A stretch of 64,000 nt of DNA from Rhizobium sp. BK399. GTDB lineage: Bacteria > Pseudomonadota > Alphaproteobacteria > Rhizobiales > Rhizobiaceae. Location: assembly GCF_014194695.1 (NCBI RefSeq), contig NZ_JACIAH010000013.1, positions 110,357-174,356 on the forward strand, given 5' to 3'. Numbering within the stretch: the stretch's first letter is position 1; each line of letters starts with the position of its first letter. Below, in pieces: positions 1-8,182 of the stretch. The notes under the pieces were generated by a model. The model did no database searches. It was given only the letters and a program-made list of their open reading frames with translations, and was not told the origin of the DNA. Made by a program: the position numbers and the translations under genes.

Positions 1-318
1 CGCTTCTCGATACAGCTTGCGATCGGCTTGGGTGCGCGGGCCGCGAACCGCGGGCCCCTTCTTCCGGTTCAACATACGAAACTGAATACCGGCGGCGTCA
101 GCCACCCGTCCCATCAGCCCATCCATGGCGTCGATCTCTCGAACCAGGTGGCCTTTACCAAGTCCGCCAATTGCCGGATTGCACGACATGATACCGATCG
201 TGTCGCGGCGATGCGTGACCAGCGCCGTCTTGGCACCAAGACGCGCAGCGGCAGCAGCGGCTTCGCATCCGGCATGTCCGCCGCCGATGACGATGACATC
301 GAACCGTGAGGTGTTCAT
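1..318 (-). CDS. mnmG: MnmG (GidA) tRNA U34 carboxymethylaminomethyl synthesis FAD enzyme, partial
   Basis: N-terminal 106 residues only; the gene runs off the left edge of the window. The ATG at 318 is followed by a Rossmann FAD-binding motif (VIGGGHAGCEAA, residues about 10-21) and the very conserved family block CNPAIGGLGKGHLVREIDAMDG (about residues 46-67). With MnmE it installs the cmnm5 modification on the wobble uridine of certain tRNAs in the cytoplasm, using FAD, NADH and folate. It lies 108 bp downstream of mnmE on the same strand, the usual rhizobial order, in which rsmG, parA and parB normally follow; they would be outside this window. Confidence 0.95.
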   Translation of the reverse strand, partial: MNTSRFDVIVIGGGHAGCEAAAAAARLGAKTALVTHRRDTIGIMSCNPAIGGLGKGHLVREIDAMDGLMGRVADAAGIQFRMLNRKKGPAVRGPRTQADRKLYREA

Positions 319-373
319 TCTTCGAGCTCCTGAGATTGTCCGGTGATGATCGAAGTGTTGCAGCGAGTCAAGG

Positions 374-389
374 CGTTTCACGTGAAACC
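374..389. promoter_or_regulatory. parS-like ParB-binding site 1
   Basis: The palindrome GTTTCACGTGAAAC sits at 375-388, a perfect 14-bp match to the core of the chromosomal parS consensus TGTTTCACGTGAAACA; only the two outermost bases differ. It lies in the mnmE-mnmG gap, close to where parAB is normally encoded. ParB (Spo0J family) nucleates on such sites to segregate the origin. The match is seen directly; function is inferred. Confidence 0.85.
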
Positions 390-413
390 GCTCCGCGGCG
401 GCACCGATTCGGA

Positions 414-429
414 TGTTTCACGTGAATCA
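414..429. promoter_or_regulatory. parS-like ParB-binding site 2, overlapping the mnmE stop codon
   Basis: TGTTTCACGTGAATCA matches the 16-bp parS consensus with one mismatch. The last bases of the site (427-429) are the TGA stop codon of mnmE on the minus strand. It is 40 bp from site 1 centre to centre, so the two form a pair. Confidence 0.8.
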
Positions 430-1740
430 TTTTCCGATGCAGAACTCTCCGAAGATCACGTCGAGCAAGTTCTCCACGTCGACACGTCCCGTGACGCGCC
501 CCAGTGCATCACTGGCCGCTCTTAGGTCTTCCGCTCGCAGATCCAACCCTCGCGTGGGGTTTAGTAACGACGTCTCCAAAGCAGAGAGTGATTTCGCCAG
601 CGAATCTTTGTGACGCGTCCGACTCGGGATAGCCATCGACTGCGGATGCACTTTGGCTCTTAGACGCTCGACAATCAGGGCGCGCAGCCTTTCCAGGCCG
701 GTTCCGTCCGCCGCCGAGATGACGAGATCATAGTCATTCATACTCTTACGGGGCAAGTCGCTTTTGGCGCCGACCAGCAACGCACCCTCAGGGTACGTGT
801 TCGTTGCGGTATCTACCGACATATCCTCGACAAAGATCAAGAGGTCGGCTTCGGCAATCGCTTTCTCGGCCCGTCGGATACCCTCGCGTTCAACTCTCTC
901 CGCTGCGGCGCGAAGGCCCGCCGTGTCGTAAAGTTTGACCAGGTAGCCGTCCATGTTCAGATCAACGTGCAGTACGTCCCTTGTTGTCCCGGCGATATCG
1001 GTGACAATCGCAACGTCGCGCTTAGCCAAGGCGTTCATCAGGCTCGACTTACCGGCATTCGGTCTGCCGGCGATAACAACCTTGAAACCGTCTCGGATAA
1101 TCTCACCAGCCTCGAGCTGTAGGAGATGCTCGCGCATTTCTGTGACCAGCCTCGCCACGTCAGCCCATACTTGATCCGATACGGAACCCGGCACATCCTC
1201 CTCGTCCGGAAAATCAAGCTCTGCTTCGATTAGGGCGCGAGCGCGCGTCAGCCGATCCGCCCATCCGTTGTAGACCGATGAAAGGCCGCCCGAGCTCTGC
1301 TCGACAGCCAGCCGCCGCTGCATCTCCGTTTCGGCTGCAATCAAATCTGCCAGGCCCTCGACTTCGATTAGATCCAGCTTGCCATTTTCGAAGGCGCGCC
1401 GCGAAAATTCTCCTGGCGCCGCTGGTCGTAGATTCTCGAATTCCGCAAGTTCCCGATGTAAAGCATCAACCACGGCGCGGCCGCCGTGGAGATGTATCTC
1501 CGCGACGCTTTCGCCCGTGAAAGAATGCGGCGCCGGGAAATATAGAACGAGCGCGGTGTCAATCACCAGACCATTACGAGTCCGAATCGACCTCAGTGCT
1601 GCTTGTCTAGCCGGGGGCGGCGCGCCAATCAGTGAGGCCAGAACCGTAGGGACATCAGCGCCGCTGATTCGAACCACCGCGAGTCCCGCAGGGACGGCAC
1701 CGCTCGACAGCGCGAATATTGTGTCCATGTTGGGCAGCAT
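427..1740 (-). CDS. mnmE: MnmE (TrmE/ThdF) tRNA modification GTPase
   Basis: 437-residue GTPase that works with MnmG on tRNA wobble uridine. Visible are the N-terminal folate-binding domain, a G domain with P-loop GRPNAGKSS (about residue 224), DIAGTTRD and DTAGLR switch motifs, and the C-terminal CIGK whose Cys is essential in the family. The start at 1740 (MLPNMDTIFALSSG) is preferred over an upstream TTG at 1758, because GGAGAAGG lies just before this ATG. The G4 motif reads GAKSD instead of the usual NKxD, a deviation worth noting. The stop overlaps a parS-like site. Confidence 0.96.
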   Translation of the reverse strand: MLPNMDTIFALSSGAVPAGLAVVRISGADVPTVLASLIGAPPPARQAALRSIRTRNGLVIDTALVLYFPAPHSFTGESVAEIHLHGGRAVVDALHRELAEFENLRPAAPGEFSRRAFENGKLDLIEVEGLADLIAAETEMQRRLAVEQSSGGLSSVYNGWADRLTRARALIEAELDFPDEEDVPGSVSDQVWADVARLVTEMREHLLQLEAGEIIRDGFKVVIAGRPNAGKSSLMNALAKRDVAIVTDIAGTTRDVLHVDLNMDGYLVKLYDTAGLRAAAERVEREGIRRAEKAIAEADLLIFVEDMSVDTATNTYPEGALLVGAKSDLPRKSMNDYDLVISAADGTGLERLRALIVERLRAKVHPQSMAIPSRTRHKDSLAKSLSALETSLLNPTRGLDLRAEDLRAASDALGRVTGRVDVENLLDVIFGEFCIGK

Positions 1741-1779
1741 TTTCCTTCTCCAGTGCAAGGCTGAAGATAACAGGTGTAT

Positions 1780-1812
1780 AAAAAGAAAAAACCGGCCACG
1801 CTGTGACCGGTT
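1780..1812 (-). terminator. Intrinsic terminator downstream of rho
   Basis: On the minus strand ACCGGTCAC-agc-GTGGCCGGT forms a 9-bp stem (one G-U pair), followed by a T-rich run. It lies in the 96-bp gap between rho and mnmE, so mnmE probably needs its own promoter or read-through. Confidence 0.8.
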
Positions 1813-1836
1813 TACCTTGGTGAATCCGGCTAAGGA

Positions 1837-3102
1837 TCAGGTGTTCATGGAGTCGAAGAAGTCCGGATTATTCTTCGTTTGCTTCAACTTGTCGATCAAG
1901 AATTCGATTGCGTCCGTCGTGCCCATCGGCGCAAGGATACGCCGCAGCACGAAGATCTTCTGCAGGTCCTGGCGCGGTACCAACAAGTCTTCCTTACGTG
2001 TTCCGGACTTCAGGATGTCCATCGCCGGGAAGATACGCTTGTCGGCGACCTTGCGGTCGAGGACGATTTCCGAGTTACCGGTGCCCTTGAATTCTTCGAA
2101 GATAACTTCGTCCATGCGGCTACCCGTATCGATGAGAGCTGTGGCGATGATCGTGAGCGATCCGCCCTCTTCAATATTGCGGGCCGCGCCGAAGAAACGC
2201 TTGGGGCGCTGCAGGGCGTTAGCATCGACACCACCGGTAAGAACCTTACCGGAAGAGGGTACGACAGTGTTATAGGCGCGACCGAGACGCGTGATCGAAT
2301 CAAGCAGGATGACAACGTCGCGGCCATGCTCAACGAGGCGCTTGGCCTTTTCGATGACCATCTCCGCCACCTGAACGTGGCGCACGGCCGGTTCGTCGAA
2401 GGTTGACGAAATGACTTCCCCGCGAACGGAGCGTTGCATGTCTGTCACTTCCTCGGGACGCTCGTCGATGAGGAGAACGATGAGATAGCACTCGGGATGA
2501 TTCGCCGTAATTGAATGAGCGATATTCTGGAGAAGGACGGTCTTACCGGTGCGCGGCGGCGCGACGATCAGTCCGCGTTGCCCCTTGCCCAGCGGCGCAA
2601 CAAGGTCAATGACGCGCGGCGAAAGATCCTTGGAGGTGGGAACCTCCAGCTCCATCCTGAAACGTTCATTGGGGTAGAGCGGTGTCAGGTTATCGAAATG
2701 CACCTTGTGACGAATCTTTTCGGGATCGTCGAAATTGATTGTGTTGACCTTCAACAGTGCGAAGTAGCGCTCGCCTTCCTTCGGTCCACGGATCGGGCCT
2801 TCAACGGTGTCGCCAGTCTTCAGCGAGAAGCGGCGAATTTGGGAGGGCGAGATATAGATATCGTCGGGACCCGGAAGATAGTTGGCGTTGGCGGACCGCA
2901 GGAAGCCGAAACCATCCTGGAGAACCTCAACAACACCTTCGCCGATAATCTCCACATCCTGGCTGGCAAGCACCTTCAGGATCGCAAACATCAGTTCCTG
3001 CTTGCGCATGGTGCTTGCATTTTCGACCTCGAGCGATTCGGCAAACGCCAGCAGATCCGTCGGGGACTTACTCTTAAGTTCTTGAAGCTTCATTTCAGCC
3101 AT
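1837..3102 (-). CDS. rho: Transcription termination factor Rho
   Basis: 421-residue hexameric RNA helicase/ATPase that terminates transcription. In order: an N-terminal Rho_N helical segment (MAEMKLQELKSKSPTDLLAF), a cold-shock-like RNA-binding domain (GFGFLRSANANYLPGPDDIYIS), then the RecA-like ATPase with Walker A PPRTGKT and Walker B VVILLDSITRLGRAYN. An in-frame extension to 3198 exists, but MAEMKLQ is the conserved family start, so 3102 is used. Length matches the family (about 420). It is followed by an intrinsic terminator. Confidence 0.97.
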   Translation of the reverse strand: MAEMKLQELKSKSPTDLLAFAESLEVENASTMRKQELMFAILKVLASQDVEIIGEGVVEVLQDGFGFLRSANANYLPGPDDIYISPSQIRRFSLKTGDTVEGPIRGPKEGERYFALLKVNTINFDDPEKIRHKVHFDNLTPLYPNERFRMELEVPTSKDLSPRVIDLVAPLGKGQRGLIVAPPRTGKTVLLQNIAHSITANHPECYLIVLLIDERPEEVTDMQRSVRGEVISSTFDEPAVRHVQVAEMVIEKAKRLVEHGRDVVILLDSITRLGRAYNTVVPSSGKVLTGGVDANALQRPKRFFGAARNIEEGGSLTIIATALIDTGSRMDEVIFEEFKGTGNSEIVLDRKVADKRIFPAMDILKSGTRKEDLLVPRQDLQKIFVLRRILAPMGTTDAIEFLIDKLKQTKNNPDFFDSMNT

Positions 3103-3292
3103 GAAGTGACCATTACTCTTAAATTCTGGGGGGAAGGCGATGTCGAGGCTGTAACCGGTCCTGCGAAGAGATCGCAGACGATCAAACTTTACATACATGC
3201 CACAAGGATGAGGTGGAGGGAAAATAGCGAGTAAGGTTCACCGCCGCAAGGGGGCTGCTTAAAATCAAGCAAATTTAACCGACAACGTCTCT
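3103..3292 (-). promoter_or_regulatory. Upstream/leader region of rho
   Basis: 190 bp between hemJ and the chosen rho start. Part of it (3103-3198) is open in frame with rho but lacks family similarity, so it is more likely a 5' leader than protein. Rho genes are commonly autoregulated through their leader; I cannot identify a specific element here beyond a G/C-rich block followed by AT-rich sequence. Confidence 0.35.
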
Positions 3293-3829
3293 TTAGAACG
3301 GTTTGACGACGACGAGGATAACAATCCCGATCATCAATAGGGTCGGCGCCTCGTTCATGAAACGCCAATAGCGTGCAGACCGGCGGTTTTCATCACGCTC
3401 AAACGCCTTGACGGCGCTTGAGAAGAAGACGTGCACGGCTGTCAGAAGCACGACGAGACCGATCTTTGCATGCAACCATCCTCCCTGGAAGTCGTAGACC
3501 GACCAGGCAAGATAGAGGCCAAGAATCCAGGTCAGCATCATTGCCGGGTTCATGATCACCTTCAGAAGACGGCGCTCCATGACCTTGAAGGTTTCCGACT
3601 GGGTTGAACCCGGCTCGGCATCGGTATGATAGATGAAGAGGCGCGGCATGTAGAAGAGGCCAGCCATCCACGAAATCACCGCTATGATATGAAGCGCCTT
3701 GATCCAAAGGTAGAGATCATCCGGATTCCAGAGAAATAACCCCACAGCCAGAAGTGCAAAGAACAGGATCGCGAAATGCGCCCGGCGACGTGCGTAGGCG
3801 CCAGGTTTCTCATCGGTCTGCTTCTCCAT
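3293..3829 (-). CDS. hemJ: HemJ protoporphyrinogen IX oxidase
   Basis: 178-residue membrane protein of the HemJ (UPF0093) family, the protoporphyrinogen oxidase used by many alphaproteobacteria in heme synthesis. It has about four to five hydrophobic segments, starting at AHFAILFFALLAVGLFLW, and the family signature with conserved His and Lys (KALHIIAVISWMAGLFYMPR, then RRLLKVIMNPAM). It starts 3 bp after the hemE stop, so the two heme genes are almost certainly cotranscribed. The N-terminal stretch before the first membrane helix (about 18 residues, charged) is longer than in some homologues. Confidence 0.92.
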   Translation of the reverse strand: MEKQTDEKPGAYARRRAHFAILFFALLAVGLFLWNPDDLYLWIKALHIIAVISWMAGLFYMPRLFIYHTDAEPGSTQSETFKVMERRLLKVIMNPAMMLTWILGLYLAWSVYDFQGGWLHAKIGLVVLLTAVHVFFSSAVKAFERDENRRSARYWRFMNEAPTLLMIGIVILVVVKPF

Positions 3830-3832
3830 GGG

Positions 3833-4867
3833 CTATCGCCTCCAACCGCGGACATGGTCCACGAGCAGCTGGACATTTTGAGGGTTCGCCTGGGGGGTAA
3901 TCCCATGACCGAGATTGAAGATCAGCGGGCCGTTACCGAGCTTGTCGAGGACATCGTTGATACCATCCATCAGAGCTCCGCCACCGGCCACCACGCGCAT
4001 CGGATCGAGGTTACCCTGAACCGCACCGTCTTTCTGCAGCTCTACAGCGAAATTCAGTGGCACCGACCAGTCGAGACCGATCGCATCCGCCTTCGTCCGC
4101 TGACGATAGCTCTTCAGCAGGAAGCCGGCGCCCTTTGCAAAGGCGATGATCCGGGCATTCGGCCGTCGTGCTTTTATGGAGGCGATCATCCGCGCGACCG
4201 GCTTCACCGCGAATGCCTCGAATTCCCGCTCACCGAGAACACCGGCCCAGGAATCGAAAATCTGCACAGCGTCGGCCCCGGCATCGATCTGCGCGACGAG
4301 ATAGTCGGCTGACACTTCCGCCAAAACAGCAAGCAGGTGTTCGAAAGCTTTCGGATGTTTGTAGGCGAAGAGCCGGGCAGGGGCCTGATCGGGCGTTCCG
4401 TGACCGGCTATCATATAAGTCGCCACCGTCCACGGAGCGCCACAGAAGCCGAGCAAAGTCGTCTCGGCAGGCAGCTCATTTCGAAGACGCTCAACTGTTT
4501 CGAGAACCGGTTTGAGGTAGTCGACGACGTGGTCGAACTCCAGTCGGCCGATTCCGGTTTCATCGATCGGATCCATCTCCGGTCCATGCCCTTCCGTGAA
4601 GCGAACGTTGCGTTTCATCGCATCCGGAATCACGAGAATATCGGAAAAGAGGATGGCTGCATCAAAACCATAGCGACGAATGGGTTGGAGCGTTACCTCA
4701 ACGGCATGGTCAGGCGTATAGCAAAGGTCCAGGAAACTTCCTGCCTTCGCGCGCGTTTCTCTATACTCGGGAAGGTATCGTCCGGCCTGCCTCATCAGCC
4801 AGATTGGAGGGGGGCTGAGTGTCTCGCCGTCCAAGACCCTCATGATTTTCCGGCGGCTGTCTCCCAC
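3833..4867 (-). CDS. hemE: Uroporphyrinogen decarboxylase
   Basis: 344-residue cytosolic enzyme that converts uroporphyrinogen III to coproporphyrinogen III. The N-terminal signature PPIWLMRQAGRYLPEYRETR contains the substrate-binding Arg residues; the second signature GFCGAPWTVATYMIAGHG and FNLGHGI near the C-terminus are also present. The start is a GTG at 4867 preceded by GGGAAGAG; an ATG eight codons in is possible. It is the first gene leftward of the probable replication origin, the same position as in other alphaproteobacteria. Confidence 0.97.
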   Translation of the reverse strand: MGDSRRKIMRVLDGETLSPPPIWLMRQAGRYLPEYRETRAKAGSFLDLCYTPDHAVEVTLQPIRRYGFDAAILFSDILVIPDAMKRNVRFTEGHGPEMDPIDETGIGRLEFDHVVDYLKPVLETVERLRNELPAETTLLGFCGAPWTVATYMIAGHGTPDQAPARLFAYKHPKAFEHLLAVLAEVSADYLVAQIDAGADAVQIFDSWAGVLGEREFEAFAVKPVARMIASIKARRPNARIIAFAKGAGFLLKSYRQRTKADAIGLDWSVPLNFAVELQKDGAVQGNLDPMRVVAGGGALMDGINDVLDKLGNGPLIFNLGHGITPQANPQNVQLLVDHVRGWRR

Positions 4868-5268
4868 GCTTCTCTTCCCTATAAAAAATCAAAGATAATT
4901 TAAAAGGTTTCTATTTCTTAGAGTCTGTTTCTATCAAGGATTAAAATCGATCCACTACCGGAGCGTTTTGTCGCGCTGCCGCCGCGCCAAGGGGAGGAGA
5001 CGGAGAACCGCTACACGAAAATCGGGGATAGACGGAAATATGAGAATATTTACAATCGGATAGAGAACGCAAGTTCGGGCGGAACTGTGGAAAAAGTATC
5101 GACTTTCGTGGAACGGTCACCAACTATCCACAGAACCAACAAGCGACTTTTTTGAGCTTCCGCGAAATTCGATTTGTGGAAAAGGTGGCATGTTTTCCCT
5201 TGCCTTATCCCCGCCGTGTCTCTTAGCTCTCGGCTGTCCAGTCTTTTCAACAGGTGGCCAATAATAAC
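4868..5268. other. Probable chromosomal replication origin (oriC) between hemE and ppsR
   Basis: A 400-bp gene-free, divergent gap. The left part (about 4880-4945) is strongly AT-rich, a candidate unwinding element, and contains one GANTC (CcrM) site at 4921-4925. The right part has DnaA-box-like 9-mers: TTTTCCACA on the minus strand at 5086-5094 and 5175-5183, CTATCCACA at 5124-5132 and TTTTCAACA at 5244-5252. Alphaproteobacterial origins, as described for Caulobacter and Sinorhizobium, lie next to hemE rather than dnaA, which supports the call. It must also hold the promoters of hemE and ppsR. Confidence 0.75.
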
Positions 5269-6090
5269 GTGGAGAACCGCCCAAACTTCTTCCATCTACA
5301 TCTGATTTCTGACTCGACCGGCGAAACACTGATTTCTGCCGGCCGCGCGGCTTCGGCACAATTCAAAGCCGCACAGCCGATCGAGCACGTCTACCCGTTG
5401 GTCCGCAATCGCAAGCAGCTTCTGCAGGTGCTGCAGTCGATCGATAGTCAGCCTGGGATCGTTCTTTATACGATTGTCGACCGCGAGCTCGCGACCTTCA
5501 TCGATCAGCGCTGTGCGGAGATGGGCGTTGCGTCCGTCAACGTGCTTGAACCGGTCATGAACGCTTTCCAGATCTATCTCGGTGCACCGTCACGCCGTCG
5601 CGTCGGTGCGCAACACGTAATGAATGCCGGCTACTTTGCCCGCATTGAAGCGCTTAACTTTACGATGGATCACGATGACGGACAGATGCCCGACGACTAC
5701 AATGACGCCGATGTTGTCATCATTGGCATCAGTCGAACGTCGAAAACTCCGACGAGCATCTACCTCGCCAATCGCGGCATCAAGACGGCGAACATCCCGA
5801 TTGTCCACGGCGTGCCGCTTCCGGACGGACTACTCACCGCGACCAAACCTCTGATTGTCTGCCTGATTGCTACGACCGATCGGATATCGCAGGTTCGCGA
5901 GAACCGTATTTTGGGAGCAACTCCTGGCTTTGACCGCGGGCAATACACCGACCGGGCTGCCATCTCGGAGGAACTGAAATACGCGCGGTCGCTCTGTGCC
6001 CGGCACAACTGGCCCCTTATCGACGTGACGCGCCGCTCCATCGAAGAGACTGCAGCAGCGATTGTTGCGCTCCGTCCGAAGCTCCGTTAA
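5269..6090 (+). CDS. ppsR: PpsR-type bifunctional kinase/pyrophosphorylase (DUF299), regulator of pyruvate phosphate dikinase or PEP synthase
   Basis: 273-residue member of the PPDK-regulatory family, which phosphorylates and dephosphorylates a Thr next to the catalytic His of its dikinase target. Seen: the N-terminal HLHLISDSTGETL block and the P-loop-like GISRTSKTPTSIYLA motif (about residues 149-163) typical of the family. The GTG at 5269 (MENRPNFFHLHL) is chosen because it gives the usual length and has AGGTGG upstream; a GTG at 5254 would add five residues. It is the first gene rightward of the origin. Confidence 0.9.
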   Translation: MENRPNFFHLHLISDSTGETLISAGRAASAQFKAAQPIEHVYPLVRNRKQLLQVLQSIDSQPGIVLYTIVDRELATFIDQRCAEMGVASVNVLEPVMNAFQIYLGAPSRRRVGAQHVMNAGYFARIEALNFTMDHDDGQMPDDYNDADVVIIGISRTSKTPTSIYLANRGIKTANIPIVHGVPLPDGLLTATKPLIVCLIATTDRISQVRENRILGATPGFDRGQYTDRAAISEELKYARSLCARHNWPLIDVTRRSIEETAAAIVALRPKLR

Positions 6091-6121
6091 GCGCTGTCAC
6101 ATCAGACCTGTTCGAGGCTCC

Positions 6122-6721
6122 ATGGTACCCAAGCTCATTCTCGCATCCTCCAGCCCGTTCCGCCGCATGCTGATGCAAAATGCCGGGCTCGCCTTCGACG
6201 CACATGCAGCCCAGATTGACGAGCGCGCGGTTGAAGCGCCTCTCGAACGAGAAGGCGCTACGCCGGATACTGTGGCGCTCGTCCTCGCCAAGGCGAAGGC
6301 GAAGGAAGTCAGCGACCGGTTTCCGGCGTGCTTCGTCATCGGCTCTGATCAGACGATGTCGCTTGGGCCGCAGACCTTCCACAAGCCAAAGGACATGGCG
6401 GATGCTGCGAACCACCTTCGCGCGCTCTCGGGCAAGACACATCGGCTGAACAGCGCGATCGCGATTGCTTACGGCGGCGACATCGTCTGGGAGCATGTCT
6501 CGCACGCGGACCTAACGATGCGACCGCTAACCACCGATTTCATCGCTCGGCATTTGAACCGGGTGGGGGAGAGGGCACTCGGCAGCGTCGGTGCCTATCA
6601 ACTCGAGGGAGAGGGGCTTCAATTGTTTTCGAAGATCGATGGAGACTATTTTACAATCTTGGGGTTACCGATGTTGCCGCTGTTGGAGAAGCTCAGAGAA
6701 TTGGGTGCCATCGATGCATGA
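6122..6721 (+). CDS. maf: Maf-family nucleotide pyrophosphatase
   Basis: 199-residue Maf/Ham1-fold protein, a house-cleaning nucleoside triphosphate pyrophosphatase; family members act on modified or canonical dNTP/UTP or 7-methyl-GTP, and the specificity here is not settled. Motifs: LILASSSPFRRMLM at the N-terminus, IGSDQTM with the catalytic Asp, and the C-terminal VGAYQLEGEG block. The ATG at 6122 gives the canonical start; the open frame extends back into ppsR without similarity. The last codons overlap the aroE start by 8 bp, and the stop is part of a parS-like palindrome. Confidence 0.93.
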   Translation: MVPKLILASSSPFRRMLMQNAGLAFDAHAAQIDERAVEAPLEREGATPDTVALVLAKAKAKEVSDRFPACFVIGSDQTMSLGPQTFHKPKDMADAANHLRALSGKTHRLNSAIAIAYGGDIVWEHVSHADLTMRPLTTDFIARHLNRVGERALGSVGAYQLEGEGLQLFSKIDGDYFTILGLPMLPLLEKLRELGAIDA

Positions 6722-7571
6722 TTCACGTGAAACATTCGAGCCAAAGGCCTTCGTCACAGGCTTTCCCGTCAAGCATTCCAGGTCCCCTCTCATCCATGGC
6801 TACTGGCTGAAGACCCTTGGATTGCCAGGTTCGTACTGCGCCCACGAGGTTGCGCCTAACGATTTTGCAGCCTTTGTAGATTCTCTGAAGAACGGCGAAT
6901 CCGGCTTCGTAGGCGGCAATGTCACCATCCCGCATAAGGAAATGGCGTTCAAACTTGCCGACGATCCCGATGAACTTTCCGAAGAATTGGGCGCATCCAA
7001 TACGCTTTGGATGGACAACGGCCGGCTGAAGGCGACAAATACGGATGGACGCGGCTTTACGGCCAATCTCGATGAACGACATTCCGGTTGGGACGAGGCG
7101 GAAAAGGCGGTGGTCCTCGGCGCGGGAGGGGCAAGCCGAGCCATCATCCAGGCCCTGCGCGACCGAGGCGTCAAGGAAATTCATCTGGTCAACAGAACGG
7201 TCGAGCGCGCCAAGGAATTGGCGGATCGGTTTGGACCCAAGATACATGCTCATTCGATGGCTGCGCTACCTGAAGTCATGAGTGGCGTGGGTCTTTTCGT
7301 CAACACGACGTCGCTGGGTATGGATGGCGAAGGCGCGCCTCGGATCGATTTTTCGCCGTTACTCTCCGATGCCGTTGTGACGGATATCGTCTACGTCCCC
7401 CTGATGACGCCGTTCCTGGTGCAGGCCCAACAGCAAGGCTTCGCTGTTGTCGACGGGCTCGGCATGCTGCTGCACCAAGCCGTGCCCGGATTTGAGAAAT
7501 GGTTCGGGCATCGCCCGGCGGTCGACGAGAAGCTGCGTGCGATCATCATTGAGGATATGGACAGGCATTGA
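6714..7571 (+). CDS. aroE: Shikimate dehydrogenase
   Basis: 285-residue enzyme of the shikimate pathway, reducing 3-dehydroshikimate with NADPH. Substrate-binding motif FPVKHSRSPLIHGYW near the N-terminus, GGNVTIPHKE with the catalytic Lys, and the nucleotide-binding loop VLGAGGASRAII followed by NRT (adenosine-phosphate recognition) are visible. The ATG at 6714 overlaps the maf end by 8 bp and the stop overlaps the coaE start, indicating translational coupling. Confidence 0.97.
   Translation: MHDSRETFEPKAFVTGFPVKHSRSPLIHGYWLKTLGLPGSYCAHEVAPNDFAAFVDSLKNGESGFVGGNVTIPHKEMAFKLADDPDELSEELGASNTLWMDNGRLKATNTDGRGFTANLDERHSGWDEAEKAVVLGAGGASRAIIQALRDRGVKEIHLVNRTVERAKELADRFGPKIHAHSMAALPEVMSGVGLFVNTTSLGMDGEGAPRIDFSPLLSDAVVTDIVYVPLMTPFLVQAQQQGFAVVDGLGMLLHQAVPGFEKWFGHRPAVDEKLRAIIIEDMDRH
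6719..6734. promoter_or_regulatory. parS-like site 3, inside the maf/aroE overlap
   Basis: TGATTCACGTGAAACA differs from the consensus parS at one position. It spans the maf stop codon and aroE codons 3-7, so it is entirely within coding sequence. It is about 1.5 kb rightward of the probable origin. Confidence 0.75.
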
Positions 7572-8182
7572 TGTTGCGGATTGGACTGACCGGCTCGATT
7601 GGAATGGGCAAATCAACCATGGCAAAGCTCTTCGCTGAAGCAGGAGTGCCCGTGAATGATTCCGATGCCGTCGTCCATGACCTTTACGCCGGCGAGGCAG
7701 CACCGCTTGTCGATGCGGCCTTTCCCGGCACGATGAAGGACGGTGCCGTCGATCGGCAGGAGCTCGGTCGTCAGTTGGCCGGAAGCCCGGACGGTTTCAG
7801 GCGCCTCGAAGCCATCGTCCATCCGCTTGTGAGAAAGCGCGAGTTAGAATTCATCGAACGTGAGCGGCAACGCGGCTCGCCAATGGTGTTGATCGATATC
7901 CCGCTGTTGTTCGAAACAGGGGCTGAGAACAGGGTCGATGTCATCGTGGTCGTCAGCTGTGATCCACAGATACAGCGAGACCGCGTACTTGCGCGGCCGG
8001 GAATGACAGTGGAAAAATTCAATATGATTCTTGCGCGCCAGACGCCGGATGCGGAAAAGCGAGCAAGAGCCGATTATGTGATCGATACCGGGCATAGCAT
8101 CGAAACGGCCAGAACACGGGTCGCCGAGATTATCTCGGACCTGAAGCGGCGGCTCGCCAGCGGGGACTTCCTGAATGCGTGA
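7571..8182 (+). CDS. coaE: Dephospho-CoA kinase
   Basis: 203-residue enzyme that performs the last step of coenzyme A synthesis. P-loop GLTGSIGMGKST near the N-terminus, the D-x-D-x-x-V substrate region (NDSDAVVHDLY), and the lid motif with RxxxR residues near RDRVLARPGM. The ATG shares its first base with the aroE stop (TGATG). The end overlaps dnaQ by 8 bp. A second CoA gene, coaA, is about 38 kb away in this window. Confidence 0.96.
   Translation: MLRIGLTGSIGMGKSTMAKLFAEAGVPVNDSDAVVHDLYAGEAAPLVDAAFPGTMKDGAVDRQELGRQLAGSPDGFRRLEAIVHPLVRKRELEFIERERQRGSPMVLIDIPLLFETGAENRVDVIVVVSCDPQIQRDRVLARPGMTVEKFNMILARQTPDAEKRARADYVIDTGHSIETARTRVAEIISDLKRRLASGDFLNA

Noticed and set aside
3103..3198. N-terminal extension of Rho by 32 residues
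   Set aside because: The added residues have no family similarity, and MAEMKLQEL is the conserved start.
5205..5213. TTATCCCCG as a further DnaA box
   Set aside because: Two mismatches to the 9-mer in the critical right half; not counted.
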